From assembly GCF_003443675.1 (NCBI RefSeq), contig NZ_CP031963.1:1883501-1947500 (forward strand): 64,000 nucleotides of DNA, read 5' to 3'. A program made the position numbers and the translations under genes. The stretch is from Aquimarina sp. BL5. GTDB taxonomy: Bacteria > Bacteroidota > Bacteroidia > Flavobacteriales > Flavobacteriaceae. Shown in pieces: positions 8,117 to 17,736 of this stretch. The notes beneath the pieces are model-generated. The model was given only the letters and a program-made list of their open reading frames with translations. It was not told the DNA's origin and did not search any database. How positions within the stretch are numbered: position 1 is the stretch's first letter; the number at the start of each line of letters is the position of its first letter.

Positions 8117-9085
8117 TTAATCATACAAAACTTTTGGTGTACATTTTTCTATCGTAAATTCTGAATGGTTAAAAGTAACATCATTTTTACTAACATTTAA
8201 CTGCACTAATAACCCTTTAGAGTTTATCGGTTTATTCTGATCAAATATAAAATTACCTATACTGTAATAAATTGATTTCTGTTTATATTTCTCTATTGTT
8301 TGAATTGTATGAGGATGATGGCCAATAATACCGTCGGCACCAGAATCAATCAATTGATACGCTTGCTGTTTTTGATATGTTAAAGGAATACGCGTATGTT
8401 CTGCTCCCCAATGTAGCTGGACTATCACCACAGAATTGGGTTCTTGGTTCTTTAATTTCCTAATTCTACTGGAAATAACATCAAAAGAATCTTCACAAAC
8501 ACAAGGTTTATTTTCTAAAAAAGTCCAATTTTCTGACGGAACCTGAAGAGAAGATAACACATAGACATTTCGAGGAATAGTAGCGATCAATTGTGGTTGA
8601 CAAGCTTTTTCTGTATTCTCACCATATCCCAAAGCAATCAATCCATTATTTCTAATATTCTTATTTGTATCTACGAGCCCGTTTCGCCCTTGATCCATAG
8701 CATGATTATTAGCCATATTAAGGTGGGTTATTCCGTGCTCCTTTAATGACTTTAACCAAGAAGGCTCTGCTCTAAAAATAAATTTTTTATTAATAGGTTC
8801 TTTTATAGTAGTAGCTGGACATTCTAAGTTTGCAATAACAATATCACTTTCAGAAAATATGGAATCTATAGATGGATGAAATAAACTATTCATACCCAAA
8901 TGCTCAACACGAGTCCTTACACCTCTGTCTAATAATAAATCACCAACGAAAACGACACTAGTTTCATTAGTTCGCCCACCAAAAGTATTGCAAGAAGAAA
9001 AAGTTATTAAACCTATCATCAATGCAAAAACCAATACAACTAATTTAGATCTAAATAAAAAACAACATTTAGTTCCTATTAACAT
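8117..9085 (-). CDS. CapA-family lipoprotein (metallophosphatase fold)
   Basis: A 322-residue protein of the bacterial capsule-synthesis CapA family (PGA_cap), which has a calcineurin-like metallophosphatase fold. A long N-terminal hydrophobic stretch ends in TFSSC, a plausible lipobox (Cys32). Family motifs are VFVGDLLLDRGV, ANLECP, NMANNHAMDQG and HWGAEH, with GIIGHHPHTIQ towards the end. CapA acts in poly-gamma-glutamate export in Bacillus, but most homologues outside capsule operons have unknown substrates, and no capB/capC is present here. Its start overlaps the stop of the DUF3160 gene by 7 bases, so the two are co-translated. Confidence 0.85.
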   Translation of the reverse strand: MLIGTKCCFLFRSKLVVLVFALMIGLITFSSCNTFGGRTNETSVVFVGDLLLDRGVRTRVEHLGMNSLFHPSIDSIFSESDIVIANLECPATTIKEPINKKFIFRAEPSWLKSLKEHGITHLNMANNHAMDQGRNGLVDTNKNIRNNGLIALGYGENTEKACQPQLIATIPRNVYVLSSLQVPSENWTFLENKPCVCEDSFDVISSRIRKLKNQEPNSVVIVQLHWGAEHTRIPLTYQKQQAYQLIDSGADGIIGHHPHTIQTIEKYKQKSIYYSIGNFIFDQNKPINSKGLLVQLNVSKNDVTFNHSEFTIEKCTPKVLYD

Positions 9086-11550
9086 CCTGAGCTATAAAAT
9101 ATTTTTTCATTGGTTTCAGGAACGGCTATTGGTACAATGATTTCCTGCATCCAAGTTGGTATTCCTGTTGCCTCATTCTTTTCCAACATTTCCTGCCATT
9201 CTTCATCCGTTAAACGATTTCCTAACGGAATATGAAATTCGTGATATCCAAATACTGCACCTTTGGTTATATATAAATATCCTTCAATTTCTACTACCGC
9301 ATATATATCGTTTACATTACCTGTTGCTACGTGTAAAATACCCATATCAGGATTATTGGGACTATTAGCTGTGTAGATATCCGCCACAACTGCGACTGAT
9401 TTATCGGCGCCTTTTACATTGTGCCAACCATCTAGATACTGATCTTTTTGTTTCACTAAATCCAATGTTAACCATTCGAATGTACTACCGATTATTTCTA
9501 TCTGACCATATTCTTGCACAGATAAATTCTTACCAGCAAGTTCTTTTTTACTAGCAGATAATAAAAACTCTGCATTCTCTCTTAAACCGGTTGTGATTCT
9601 AGAAATATTAGTATTTAATAGTTTATTTCTTTCCAAAACAGATTTTGTAAGATCTATTAATTCAATAACCGTATTCCAATAACCAATATTAGGTTCTACG
9701 TAACCAACAGTATAAGGGCTTGGCACTTCTTCTCCAGATCCGCACTCGGCTGCCATTGGTTGTTCTGCATAAAGAATAGAATCATGTTTAAGTTCTGCCC
9801 AAGAGGCTAATGATGCATTTAGGTTTTTCTTATCCCATTCATTAGTCTGCATAAAATACGGATAACTATCATTGGGTTTTTGTAATTCTAATAAACTTTG
9901 TATCCATTTGGTATATAAAGTTGCATCCCAGTCTAGACCATTCATTTCTTGTTGCATATCAGAAAGTAACTTAGGATATTCATCCCATTTTTCTCCTTCT
10001 TTCAGTTCATTTAACAATAAATTTTCTGCTGATGCACTCCCAAAAGCAGCCATTACATCTAAGCCTTGTGGGTAAGCACGTTTAGACACTTTACTTTTTA
10101 GATCTACTAAATTCTGGAGAACATCATTGTCTGACAAATATCGTTGTGGAATAAAGTTAATTTTAATTTTACAACTGCCTCCTCCTGATCTTATTTTATC
10201 TTTAACATCCGCAATCTTCCTGACTTCCTCCTTCATACTTTCTATAACAGCTGGATTCTGTAAAATCTCTTCTATTGGAAGTTCTTCTTTACTAATCAAA
10301 TCTACCAAATCTAGAAAGGAAACATTATCAGGCTGACCTATTATAAAATTGATAGGCTCCATTATTGCTTTATATTTCTGTAATGTTTCTTTCTGAAAAT
10401 TAGGGCTATCTCCTAAAACAGATGCATTGACCAAAGCTCTTTTAAATTGTAAATCATTATTAAGACAAAACGGAGCAGATTGCAACCACATCATTGCGCT
10501 AAAATATCGTTTTAAGGTTTCTGTACGAGTGTAATGTCCTCTGGGTTTAAATAAACTATAAGGAAATTTAACTTCTTCAAATTCTAAAAACTTGGAAGTA
10601 CTATCCTCTGCATTCTTAATTGAAGTCAATTCAGTTTCATAATGCTGTTCATACCCCAAAGGCACTTCTATTTTTTTGTTAGTTAAAACCGTATAGGCTA
10701 TAGCATAATAGGTATGATTAAATTTTGCAATTTCTTTTATGGATTCATTAGGCATAGAGTTTACAAGCTCTTGCATATCCTTCATCATTGATTCGCAGAT
10801 CTGAGAAAGTATAGGAATAAATTGTTCTTCTTCTATCTGCTTAAGAATATAGCCAAAATACATATGAAACAATTGCATATACATATCAGTTGTTACAAAA
10901 TTCGGAAACTCGGCATAATCATTTTGTTCATAGAGATGAAATAACTGAATGTTATTATTAGGAACAATTGCAAATCCATTCTTACCCAACATACTCATTA
11001 ATTCAGGGGCGGGTTCATTCAATTGAAAGAGGTTTACGACATTATCTACATTCGCCAATTGCCTGCCTCCTCTTTGTAGTAAATTTTGTGTTTTTAACTC
11101 ATCTTCTCTCTTCTTTAATTTCTCAATAAAAATTGTTTCTTGGTCAGAATACGAAATAGGTGCTATATCTTTTCCTCCTTCTTCTGCCCAATACCGATCT
11201 TCCATTCTTTCGTTATACCAACTGGTTGCAGCAAAAGTATATCTAAGATCTCCTTTCATAAAGCAATATCCTTGCTTCGCAGCAAAACTATTACGTAAAA
11301 TTCGAACTTCGTAAAGGCTTAGTGAAGAAATATCCATTTCTAAATTAATATCTTCTCCTAACTGCTCTGCATCCAAGGAACCATTGATCAAAATAGGATT
11401 TTCTATTTCCTCAATTACTCTTTCATCTTTCTGAGTAGTTTCTACATCATCCGGAGAAGAAACAGGTTGGTTTTTTTCTTCAGTCTTTTTATTACCACTA
11501 CAAGCTATTAGAAACAAAAAGAAACTAGTAAACAGTATTTGTCTTTTCAT
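9079..11550 (-). CDS. DUF3160 lipoprotein with N-terminal YARHG-like domain
   Basis: An 823-residue envelope lipoprotein. The signal peptide ends in LIACSG with the lipid-modified Cys at 17. An acidic, Thr-rich linker leads to a YARHG-type domain (about 75-125: LSLYEVRILRNSFAAKQGY, WYNERMED). The rest is DUF3160, recognised by NFVTTDMYMQLFHMYFGY and by YLDGWHNVKGADKSVAVVAD in the C-terminal part. I know no established function for DUF3160; the architecture and lipoprotein signal suggest an outer-membrane-attached periplasmic or surface protein. It sits in an operon with a small lipoprotein upstream (13-base gap) and the CapA-like protein downstream. Confidence 0.85.
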   Translation of the reverse strand: MKRQILFTSFFLFLIACSGNKKTEEKNQPVSSPDDVETTQKDERVIEEIENPILINGSLDAEQLGEDINLEMDISSLSLYEVRILRNSFAAKQGYCFMKGDLRYTFAATSWYNERMEDRYWAEEGGKDIAPISYSDQETIFIEKLKKREDELKTQNLLQRGGRQLANVDNVVNLFQLNEPAPELMSMLGKNGFAIVPNNNIQLFHLYEQNDYAEFPNFVTTDMYMQLFHMYFGYILKQIEEEQFIPILSQICESMMKDMQELVNSMPNESIKEIAKFNHTYYAIAYTVLTNKKIEVPLGYEQHYETELTSIKNAEDSTSKFLEFEEVKFPYSLFKPRGHYTRTETLKRYFSAMMWLQSAPFCLNNDLQFKRALVNASVLGDSPNFQKETLQKYKAIMEPINFIIGQPDNVSFLDLVDLISKEELPIEEILQNPAVIESMKEEVRKIADVKDKIRSGGGSCKIKINFIPQRYLSDNDVLQNLVDLKSKVSKRAYPQGLDVMAAFGSASAENLLLNELKEGEKWDEYPKLLSDMQQEMNGLDWDATLYTKWIQSLLELQKPNDSYPYFMQTNEWDKKNLNASLASWAELKHDSILYAEQPMAAECGSGEEVPSPYTVGYVEPNIGYWNTVIELIDLTKSVLERNKLLNTNISRITTGLRENAEFLLSASKKELAGKNLSVQEYGQIEIIGSTFEWLTLDLVKQKDQYLDGWHNVKGADKSVAVVADIYTANSPNNPDMGILHVATGNVNDIYAVVEIEGYLYITKGAVFGYHEFHIPLGNRLTDEEWQEMLEKNEATGIPTWMQEIIVPIAVPETNEKIFYSSGC

Positions 11551-11562
11551 AATTCTTTTAAT

Positions 11563-12135
11563 TTATATGTTTTCGTTTTTAAGTATCCGTATTGCCCTTA
11601 CACTATCTATTTCTCGATGGATATATCTTTTAAATTCTAATCCGAATCTACGCCATTTATATTCCGCGATTAATACTTTACCACTTTTCTCTTTTTCAAT
11701 ACTTCTAATAAAACTTCCGTCTTCATTTTTTATAAAATTAAAATCTACCAAAGGTTTACCCAACCTGGAACCTAACCATAGTGGACGCACATATCCTTTA
11801 TAGTTTTTAAAAATAAAAAGACGTCTACCCATTACACTATCGAAACGTGTAGTTTTAATAACTCCTACTAATATATCGTCTTTTCCATTAGCATCCACAT
11901 CTCCTATTTTAAATTGATACACAGGATATGGTAATTCCAAAGAATCTATTAAATCGTCTGATGTAATACGTATATGGTAGAGAGAATCATGCTCTTTTAT
12001 TAGCGAAACTTCTACACCAGCTTCTAGGTTTTCAGTTCTCTTTCCTTTGGAACAACTAAGGATTAAAAACAATACAACCAAAGCGCCAAATGCATGGAAA
12101 ACATATTTATCAAGTATTGACGAAACTTTATTCAC
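11563..12135 (-). CDS. Small lipoprotein with an FG-GAP-like motif, unknown function
   Basis: An exported protein of about 190 residues. The N-terminus has a hydrophobic segment ending in LILSCSKGK, a good lipobox. Residues about 75-95 read FKIGDVDANGKDDILVGV, the calcium-binding DxDxNG(x)D loop of FG-GAP/VCBS blades, but only one such blade is visible, so this is not a full propeller. Either TTG (12138) or GTG (12135) could start it; both overlap the 3' end of pssA, so translation is coupled. GTG is chosen as slightly better. It precedes the DUF3160 lipoprotein by 13 bases and probably acts with it. Confidence 0.65.
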   Translation of the reverse strand: MNKVSSILDKYVFHAFGALVVLFLILSCSKGKRTENLEAGVEVSLIKEHDSLYHIRITSDDLIDSLELPYPVYQFKIGDVDANGKDDILVGVIKTTRFDSVMGRRLFIFKNYKGYVRPLWLGSRLGKPLVDFNFIKNEDGSFIRSIEKEKSGKVLIAEYKWRRFGLEFKRYIHREIDSVRAIRILKNENI

Positions 12136-12889
12136 CAACTGTCTTTTCCTTAAAAACCATGGACATTATTACATATAATAGTATCACACACGGTATCGCT
12201 AAAAACTTAAATATAATTAATAATAGAATTGTAAGCAATAAGAAAATATACCTCATCTTATTTTCTGCAAGTCCCCATGTTTTAAACTTAAGTGCAAACA
12301 ACGGAATTTCGGCATTTAATAAATAACAACTTACTAGCGTTAACCCAATTAAAAACCATTGATTTAATATAATATCTGAGATCCAAGCTTCTGTCTGAAA
12401 TTGTAAAATTAATGGTAAACTCAAAATTAACAAAGCATTCGCTGGAGTCGGTAGTCCAATAAAAGATGTCGTTTGTCTAGTATCGATATTAAATTTAGCC
12501 AATCGATATGCAGAGGCTAGTGTTACAAGTAAACCTATTAGAGAGAGGTAAGGTATAAATACCTGGGTTGAGTTTTGATTAAAATCCCAAGAATTAAATA
12601 CAGTATTAACCGAGGTTCCAGAAGTTTTTGCGAGCATCTGGAACATCACTATTCCCGGTACTAATCCGCTGGTTACCATATCTGCTAAAGAATCTAATTG
12701 TAATCCTAATTCACTTTGAACATTAAGAATTCTAGCTGCAAAACCATCAAAAAAATCGAAACCAATACCAAGTACTACAAAAAGCGCCGCCAATTCTAAA
12801 GCACCCTGAACTGCAAAAATTGTAGCTATACATCCACAAAAAAGATTAAGTAGCGTAATTATATTAGGAATTTGCTTTTTAAGCTGCAT
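12128..12889 (-). CDS. pssA: CDP-diacylglycerol--serine O-phosphatidyltransferase
   Basis: A 253-residue integral membrane enzyme that makes phosphatidylserine, the precursor of phosphatidylethanolamine. The CDP-alcohol phosphotransferase signature DGxxAR-x8-G-x3-D-x3-D is complete, with metal-binding aspartates at 45, 48, 66 and 70. The N-terminus starts QIPNIITLLNLFCG, as in the Gram-positive-type PssA found in Bacteroidota. About seven hydrophobic segments are present. It heads a minus-strand operon with three lipoprotein genes whose products are unrelated in function. Confidence 0.92.
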   Translation of the reverse strand: MQLKKQIPNIITLLNLFCGCIATIFAVQGALELAALFVVLGIGFDFFDGFAARILNVQSELGLQLDSLADMVTSGLVPGIVMFQMLAKTSGTSVNTVFNSWDFNQNSTQVFIPYLSLIGLLVTLASAYRLAKFNIDTRQTTSFIGLPTPANALLILSLPLILQFQTEAWISDIILNQWFLIGLTLVSCYLLNAEIPLFALKFKTWGLAENKMRYIFLLLTILLLIIFKFLAIPCVILLYVIMSMVFKEKTVGE

Positions 12890-13016
12890 ATGGTTTGGTT
12901 TTTGTGTAAAAATAACAAACTATTTTCGTCTATTAACATAGACTGCACAATATGAAATCGCAAATAAAGTTTATCATGTTGAAAAATAGTGAGATATTTG
13001 TGAAAAATTGCTTGGA

Positions 13017-14105
13017 TTGAAAAGAATTATAATTGTTTTACTTGTTCTAACCGTGTCCATTTCTTCGGCACAGACTAGAAAATATTCTAATGAATTTCTA
13101 AACATTGGTGTAGATGCTGGTGCTTTAGGTATGGCCAATGCTGTGGTTGCATCTTCTGGAGATGTAAATTCTGGATATTGGAACCCTGCTGGATTAATTC
13201 ATCTGGAAGATAATCAAGTATCTTTTATGCACGCAGCTTATTTTGCTAATATTGCTAATTACGATTATTTAGCTTTTGCTATGCCACTAGATGAGAAAAG
13301 TGCTATTGCACTGTCTTTAATTAGATTTGGAGTGGATGATATCTTAGACACTACAAGTTTGGTAGATGCTGATGGAAACATTGATTATACAAGGATCAAT
13401 TTATTCTCTGCTGCAGATTACGCTTTTACATTTTCGTACTCCAGAAAATTACCTATTGAGGGATTAAGTTATGGAGCGAATGCAAAAGTAATCCGAAGAG
13501 TCATTGGTGATTTTGCTTCTTCCTGGGGATTTGGTCTTGATGCAGCATTGCAATACCAGAAAAACAATTGGCAATTCGGAATTATGGTAAGAGATATCAC
13601 TACTACTTTTAATGCCTGGAGTGTAGAGGATTTTGCTATTGGTGATCTTAACGGTGATGGCATTCCGGATGAAGATCAAATACCACAAATTAGAGATCAA
13701 GAATTACCAGAAACTACTGAGATAACAATACCTAAACTTCAATTTGGTGCAGCTAGAAATTTTGACTTAGGTAAAAAAATAGGGTTAAATACAGAATTGG
13801 ATATGATTGTCCGTTTTGCAGAGACAAATGATATTATTTCCTCTTCAGCTATCAGCATCACGCCTGCTTTTGGTTTTGAATTGGATTACGCCAAAATTGT
13901 TTACTTACGTGGTGGTGTTGGTAACTTTCAGAACATAGAACAGTTTGATGGATCAGACAATGTTGGTTTCCAACCCAATTTTGGTATCGGTTTTCAATAC
14001 AAAGGTATACAAGTAGATTACGCATTAACCGATATTGGAGATCAAAGTGCCGCAATTTATTCTAATGTGTTTTCCATTAAAGTAGACTGGAGTGTCTTTA
14101 GATAA
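13017..14105 (+). CDS. PorV/PorQ-family outer-membrane protein
   Basis: An outer-membrane beta-barrel of the UPF0164/PorV-PorQ family, about 362 residues. The signal peptide ends SISSAQ, followed by the hallmark NIGVDAGALGMANAVVA and GYWNPAGL, the N-terminal hatch of FadL-like barrels. Members include the T9SS shuttle PorV/LptO and the paralogous PorQ; this one is not next to porU or porT, so a specific T9SS role is not assured. The start is TTG at 13017 (MKRIIIVLLVL) or TTG at 13008; the first gives a normal signal peptide. An insert at about 200-220 contains DLNGDGIPDEDQ, a calcium-binding-like loop. Confidence 0.8.
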   Translation: MKRIIIVLLVLTVSISSAQTRKYSNEFLNIGVDAGALGMANAVVASSGDVNSGYWNPAGLIHLEDNQVSFMHAAYFANIANYDYLAFAMPLDEKSAIALSLIRFGVDDILDTTSLVDADGNIDYTRINLFSAADYAFTFSYSRKLPIEGLSYGANAKVIRRVIGDFASSWGFGLDAALQYQKNNWQFGIMVRDITTTFNAWSVEDFAIGDLNGDGIPDEDQIPQIRDQELPETTEITIPKLQFGAARNFDLGKKIGLNTELDMIVRFAETNDIISSSAISITPAFGFELDYAKIVYLRGGVGNFQNIEQFDGSDNVGFQPNFGIGFQYKGIQVDYALTDIGDQSAAIYSNVFSIKVDWSVFR

Positions 14106-14150
14106 GTATTCTGCAATCATTACATTTTTTTTAGTTTAGGTTTTAAGTAT

Positions 14151-14180
14151 TGTAACGAAATAAGTTTATTTTCGTTATTA
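14151..14180 (+). promoter_or_regulatory. Possible ECF-like promoter variant before lnt
   Basis: TGTAACG (14151-14157), 15 bases, then CGTTATTA (14173-14180). Spacing and sequence resemble the three TGTAACA-N15/16-CGTC elements around 21-24 kb, with G for A and CGTT for CGTC. The same bases form an inverted repeat (TAACGAAA/TTTTCGTTA), so it could instead be an operator or hairpin. Confidence 0.3.
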
Positions 14181-14197
14181 AGACAGAACACTCTTAT

Positions 14198-15787
14198 ATG
14201 AAGAATATCTTACTTGCTATTTCATCCGGCTTGTTACTTGCGATTGGCTGGCCAACTTATGGTTTTCCGCTATTTCTTTTTTTTGGTTTTGTTCCACTAC
14301 TAATTACTGAATACAAAATACGTAATAACAAATTTCATAAAAGTCAGGTATTTGGATTAGCATTTCTTGCACTCTTTATTTGGAATATGATCACTACTTG
14401 GTGGATTTATAACTCCACCCCTTTTGGCATGTGGTTTGCCGAGATAGTGAATAGCTTACTAATGGCATTGGTATTTCTTATCTATCATATAATTGCACGA
14501 AGAGCATCATTTACTATTGGATCTATTTTTCTGATATGTATATGGATGAGTTTCGAATACTTACATCTACAATGGCAGTTTTCATGGCCTTGGCTTAATT
14601 TAGGTAATGGATTTGCTAATTTCACTTCTTGGATTCAGTGGTATGAATATACAGGAACTTTTGGAGGAAGCTTATGGATCTGGATTGTAAATATCGGAAT
14701 CTATAAAAGTGTGCTGCTTTTTATAGAACACAAAGATAAATCTATCTTATATCGATCAGCAATAAGAAACGGGCTTGTTATACTCATTCCGATTTTAATT
14801 TCTTTTATTATTCTGAAAACCTACGAAGAGGATGGACAAGATGTGGAAGTTATAATTTTGCAACCTAATATAAATCCCTATACAGAAAAGTATAACACCA
14901 CGGATGATCGTGTAGGAACATTATTAAATTCACTTACAGCTTCAAAGATTAGTAATAAAACAGATTTCATTATAGCACCAGAGACTGTTTTTGCCGATAA
15001 TAACAGATTAAAAAACTTTCAGAGTTCTATTGCCAAAAAAACAGCTTTAAGTATCATTAGTAAATATCCAAAGTCGAATTTCTTATCAGGTATTTCTTTA
15101 ATTGATGTGTTCCGGGATCCATCAAAAGTTCATTCGCAGACTAATGAACATAAAAGTGGTGTATTTTATGATGATTATAATTCTGCATTCTTTGTAAGAC
15201 CAGATGGAACCGATGAGTTATATCACAAAAGCAAATTGGTAGTCGGTGTAGAGAATTTTCCTTATCAAAGTATTTTCAAACCAATTGTTGGAGATGCTAT
15301 GATTGATTTGGGTGGTACAGTCGCAAAAAAAACAACTCAATCTGATCGTGAAGTATTCTTTACAAAAGAAGGAATTGGCGCAGGGCCAATTATATGTTAC
15401 GAAAGTGTGTATGGTGAATTCGTATCAGGTTATGTAAGGAATAATGCCGATTTTCTTGCTATCATTACCAATGATGCATGGTGGGGAGTCACACAAGGAC
15501 ACAAACAACATTTGGCTTACGCAAAATTCAGAGCTATAGAAACACGAAGAAGTATTGCAAGAAGTGCCAATACCGGAATCTCTGCGATTATAGATCAAAC
15601 CGGAACTATTGTTTCATCTCTTGGATATAATGAACAAGGAGCACTAAAAGGAACCTTAAAAACTAATGATAAAATAACCTTTTACGTAAAAGCTGGGGAT
15701 TATTTAGCAAGAGTTGCTATTTTTCTGATGATTTTTATTTTTCTGTTTTCTGTGACTAGACGAAGAAAGAAAATATCAATACCATAA
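14198..15787 (+). CDS. lnt: Apolipoprotein N-acyltransferase
   Basis: A 529-residue inner-membrane enzyme that adds the third acyl chain to lipoproteins. The N-terminal third holds about six or seven membrane segments, then a nitrilase-like periplasmic domain (about 220-500) and a last membrane helix. The catalytic triad is visible as Glu262 (APETVF), Lys344 (YHKSKLV) and Cys400 (PIICYES). The length is typical. Its presence fits the many lipoproteins in this window. Its upstream region may hold an ECF-like promoter. Confidence 0.95.
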   Translation: MKNILLAISSGLLLAIGWPTYGFPLFLFFGFVPLLITEYKIRNNKFHKSQVFGLAFLALFIWNMITTWWIYNSTPFGMWFAEIVNSLLMALVFLIYHIIARRASFTIGSIFLICIWMSFEYLHLQWQFSWPWLNLGNGFANFTSWIQWYEYTGTFGGSLWIWIVNIGIYKSVLLFIEHKDKSILYRSAIRNGLVILIPILISFIILKTYEEDGQDVEVIILQPNINPYTEKYNTTDDRVGTLLNSLTASKISNKTDFIIAPETVFADNNRLKNFQSSIAKKTALSIISKYPKSNFLSGISLIDVFRDPSKVHSQTNEHKSGVFYDDYNSAFFVRPDGTDELYHKSKLVVGVENFPYQSIFKPIVGDAMIDLGGTVAKKTTQSDREVFFTKEGIGAGPIICYESVYGEFVSGYVRNNADFLAIITNDAWWGVTQGHKQHLAYAKFRAIETRRSIARSANTGISAIIDQTGTIVSSLGYNEQGALKGTLKTNDKITFYVKAGDYLARVAIFLMIFIFLFSVTRRRKKISIP

Positions 15788-15849
15788 AGCCGAATCCAAT
15801 ATTTGTACTTAATTTGCAAAATTTCAAATCATAAACCACCAATTACCAA

Positions 15850-17715
15850 GTGAATTACGTATCAGTCGAAAATATAGCCAAATCTTTTGGGGAGCGGATC
15901 CTGTTTAAAAATATTTCTTTTGGAATTAATGAAGGCCAGAAAGTAGGTTTTGTTGCAAAAAACGGAACAGGAAAAACATCCTTACTTAATATTATTGCTG
16001 GTGATGAAGAGCCTGATGAAGGACAAGTGGTGTATAGAAAGAATCTAAAAGTAGCTTTTTTACCGCAAGAACCAAACCTGGATCCTAGTCTAACAATAGA
16101 ACAAACTATTTTTGCGGCGGACAATGAGACCTTACGGGTGATCAACACCTACGAAAAAGCTTTAGAAAATCCAGATGATGCAGAAGCATACCAAAAAGCA
16201 TTTGAGCAAATGGATGCTCTTAACGCCTGGGATTTTGAGACGCAATACAAACAAATTCTTTTTAAGTTAAAGCTCGAAAATTTAGATAAAAAAGTAAGTC
16301 AACTTTCTGGAGGACAGAAAAAGAGACTTGCACTAGCAAATATATTATTAAGTAAACCGGAACTATTATATCTAGATGAACCTACCAATCACTTGGATCT
16401 AGAAATGATCGAATGGTTAGAAGAGTATTTTGCCAAAGAAAATTTCACACTCTTTATGGTAACTCACGATCGTTATTTTCTGGAAAATGTATGTAATGAG
16501 ATCGTAGAATTAGAAAATGGCAAATTGTATAGTTACAAAGGTAATTATGCTTATTACCTACAAAATAAAGAAGCTAGAATAGCTAATGAAGAAATAGAAA
16601 CTGGTAAGGCAAAACAACTTTACAAAAAAGAATTGGACTGGATGCGAAGACAGCCCAAAGCCCGCACAACAAAATCCAAATCCAGAATTGATGATTTCTA
16701 TGAAATCAAAGAGCGCGCTCACCAAAGAAGAAATGATCATGAAGTACAGTTAGAAATCAATATGGAACGTCTAGGAAGTAAAATTCTGGAAATCCATAAA
16801 GTTTCCAAAAGCTTCGAAAATCTAACTTTATTAGACAAGTATGAGTATGTATTCAGAAAGGGAGAACGAGTTGGTATCATTGGTAAGAATGGAACCGGAA
16901 AATCCACATTTTTGAATATGCTCACCGGAGCTATTCAACCCGATCAAGGGAAAATAGTAGTTGGTGATACCGTAAAATTCGGGTATTACACGCAGCGAGG
17001 AATTACCATTAAAGAAGGACAAAAAGTAATTGAAGTAATCAGAGAATTTGGCGACTACATTCCTTTGAAAAAAGGAAGACAGATTTCTGCGCAGCAATTA
17101 TTAGAACGCTTTTTATTCGATCGTAAAAAGCAATATGATTTTGTAGAAAAATTAAGTGGTGGTGAAAGAAAGCGATTGTATTTATGTACTGTTCTGATAC
17201 AAAACCCTAATTTTCTAATACTTGATGAACCTACAAATGATCTAGATATTGTTACCTTAAATGTTTTAGAAAATTTCTTACTTGATTTTCCAGGCTGTCT
17301 AATTGTGGTATCTCACGATCGTTATTTTATGGATAAAATAGTGGATCACTTGTTTGTATTTAGAGGAAATGCAGTCATTGAAGATTTCCCAGGTAATTAT
17401 TCGGATTATCGAGCCTACGAAAATAGTCGTACACCAGAGAAAATTAAAACTCCGGACGCTGAACCTAAAACAAAAGCTTCCTGGAAAAAGGAAAACAAAA
17501 CTGCCTTATCTTATAACGAGCAAAAAGAATATAACCGTATAGAACGAGATCTAAAAAAGTTAGAAATTCAGAAGAAAGATATCGAAGCTCTTTTTGCCAA
17601 TGGCACATTAGAAGGAGATAAAATAAATGAGGAATCTGCAAAACTAAAAAAGATCATAGATGATATCGAAGAAAAAGAAATGCGTTGGTTAGAGCTTTCT
17701 GAGAAAATGGAGTAA
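15850..17715 (+). CDS. ABC-F family ATPase (Uup-like)
   Basis: A 621-residue soluble protein with two ABC ATPase domains and no membrane part, as in the ABC-F group that acts on ribosomes or DNA. The first domain has KNGTGKTS, LSGGQKKRLALA and LDEPTNHLDLE; the second has GKNGTGKST, LSGGERKRLYLC and LDEPTNDLDI. A charged linker with WMRRQPKARTTKSKSR lies between, and a C-terminal coiled coil (about 530-621) is as in Uup. The start is GTG. It lies 62 bases after lnt on the same strand; co-transcription is possible. Confidence 0.9.
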   Translation: MNYVSVENIAKSFGERILFKNISFGINEGQKVGFVAKNGTGKTSLLNIIAGDEEPDEGQVVYRKNLKVAFLPQEPNLDPSLTIEQTIFAADNETLRVINTYEKALENPDDAEAYQKAFEQMDALNAWDFETQYKQILFKLKLENLDKKVSQLSGGQKKRLALANILLSKPELLYLDEPTNHLDLEMIEWLEEYFAKENFTLFMVTHDRYFLENVCNEIVELENGKLYSYKGNYAYYLQNKEARIANEEIETGKAKQLYKKELDWMRRQPKARTTKSKSRIDDFYEIKERAHQRRNDHEVQLEINMERLGSKILEIHKVSKSFENLTLLDKYEYVFRKGERVGIIGKNGTGKSTFLNMLTGAIQPDQGKIVVGDTVKFGYYTQRGITIKEGQKVIEVIREFGDYIPLKKGRQISAQQLLERFLFDRKKQYDFVEKLSGGERKRLYLCTVLIQNPNFLILDEPTNDLDIVTLNVLENFLLDFPGCLIVVSHDRYFMDKIVDHLFVFRGNAVIEDFPGNYSDYRAYENSRTPEKIKTPDAEPKTKASWKKENKTALSYNEQKEYNRIERDLKKLEIQKKDIEALFANGTLEGDKINEESAKLKKIIDDIEEKEMRWLELSEKME

Positions 17716-17736
17716 TCAAATCTATTTCTTGTATTG

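Noticed and set aside
9156..10336. Several plus-strand frames opposite the DUF3160 gene
   Set aside because: They are antisense shadows; the minus-strand frame has a signal peptide and family motifs throughout.
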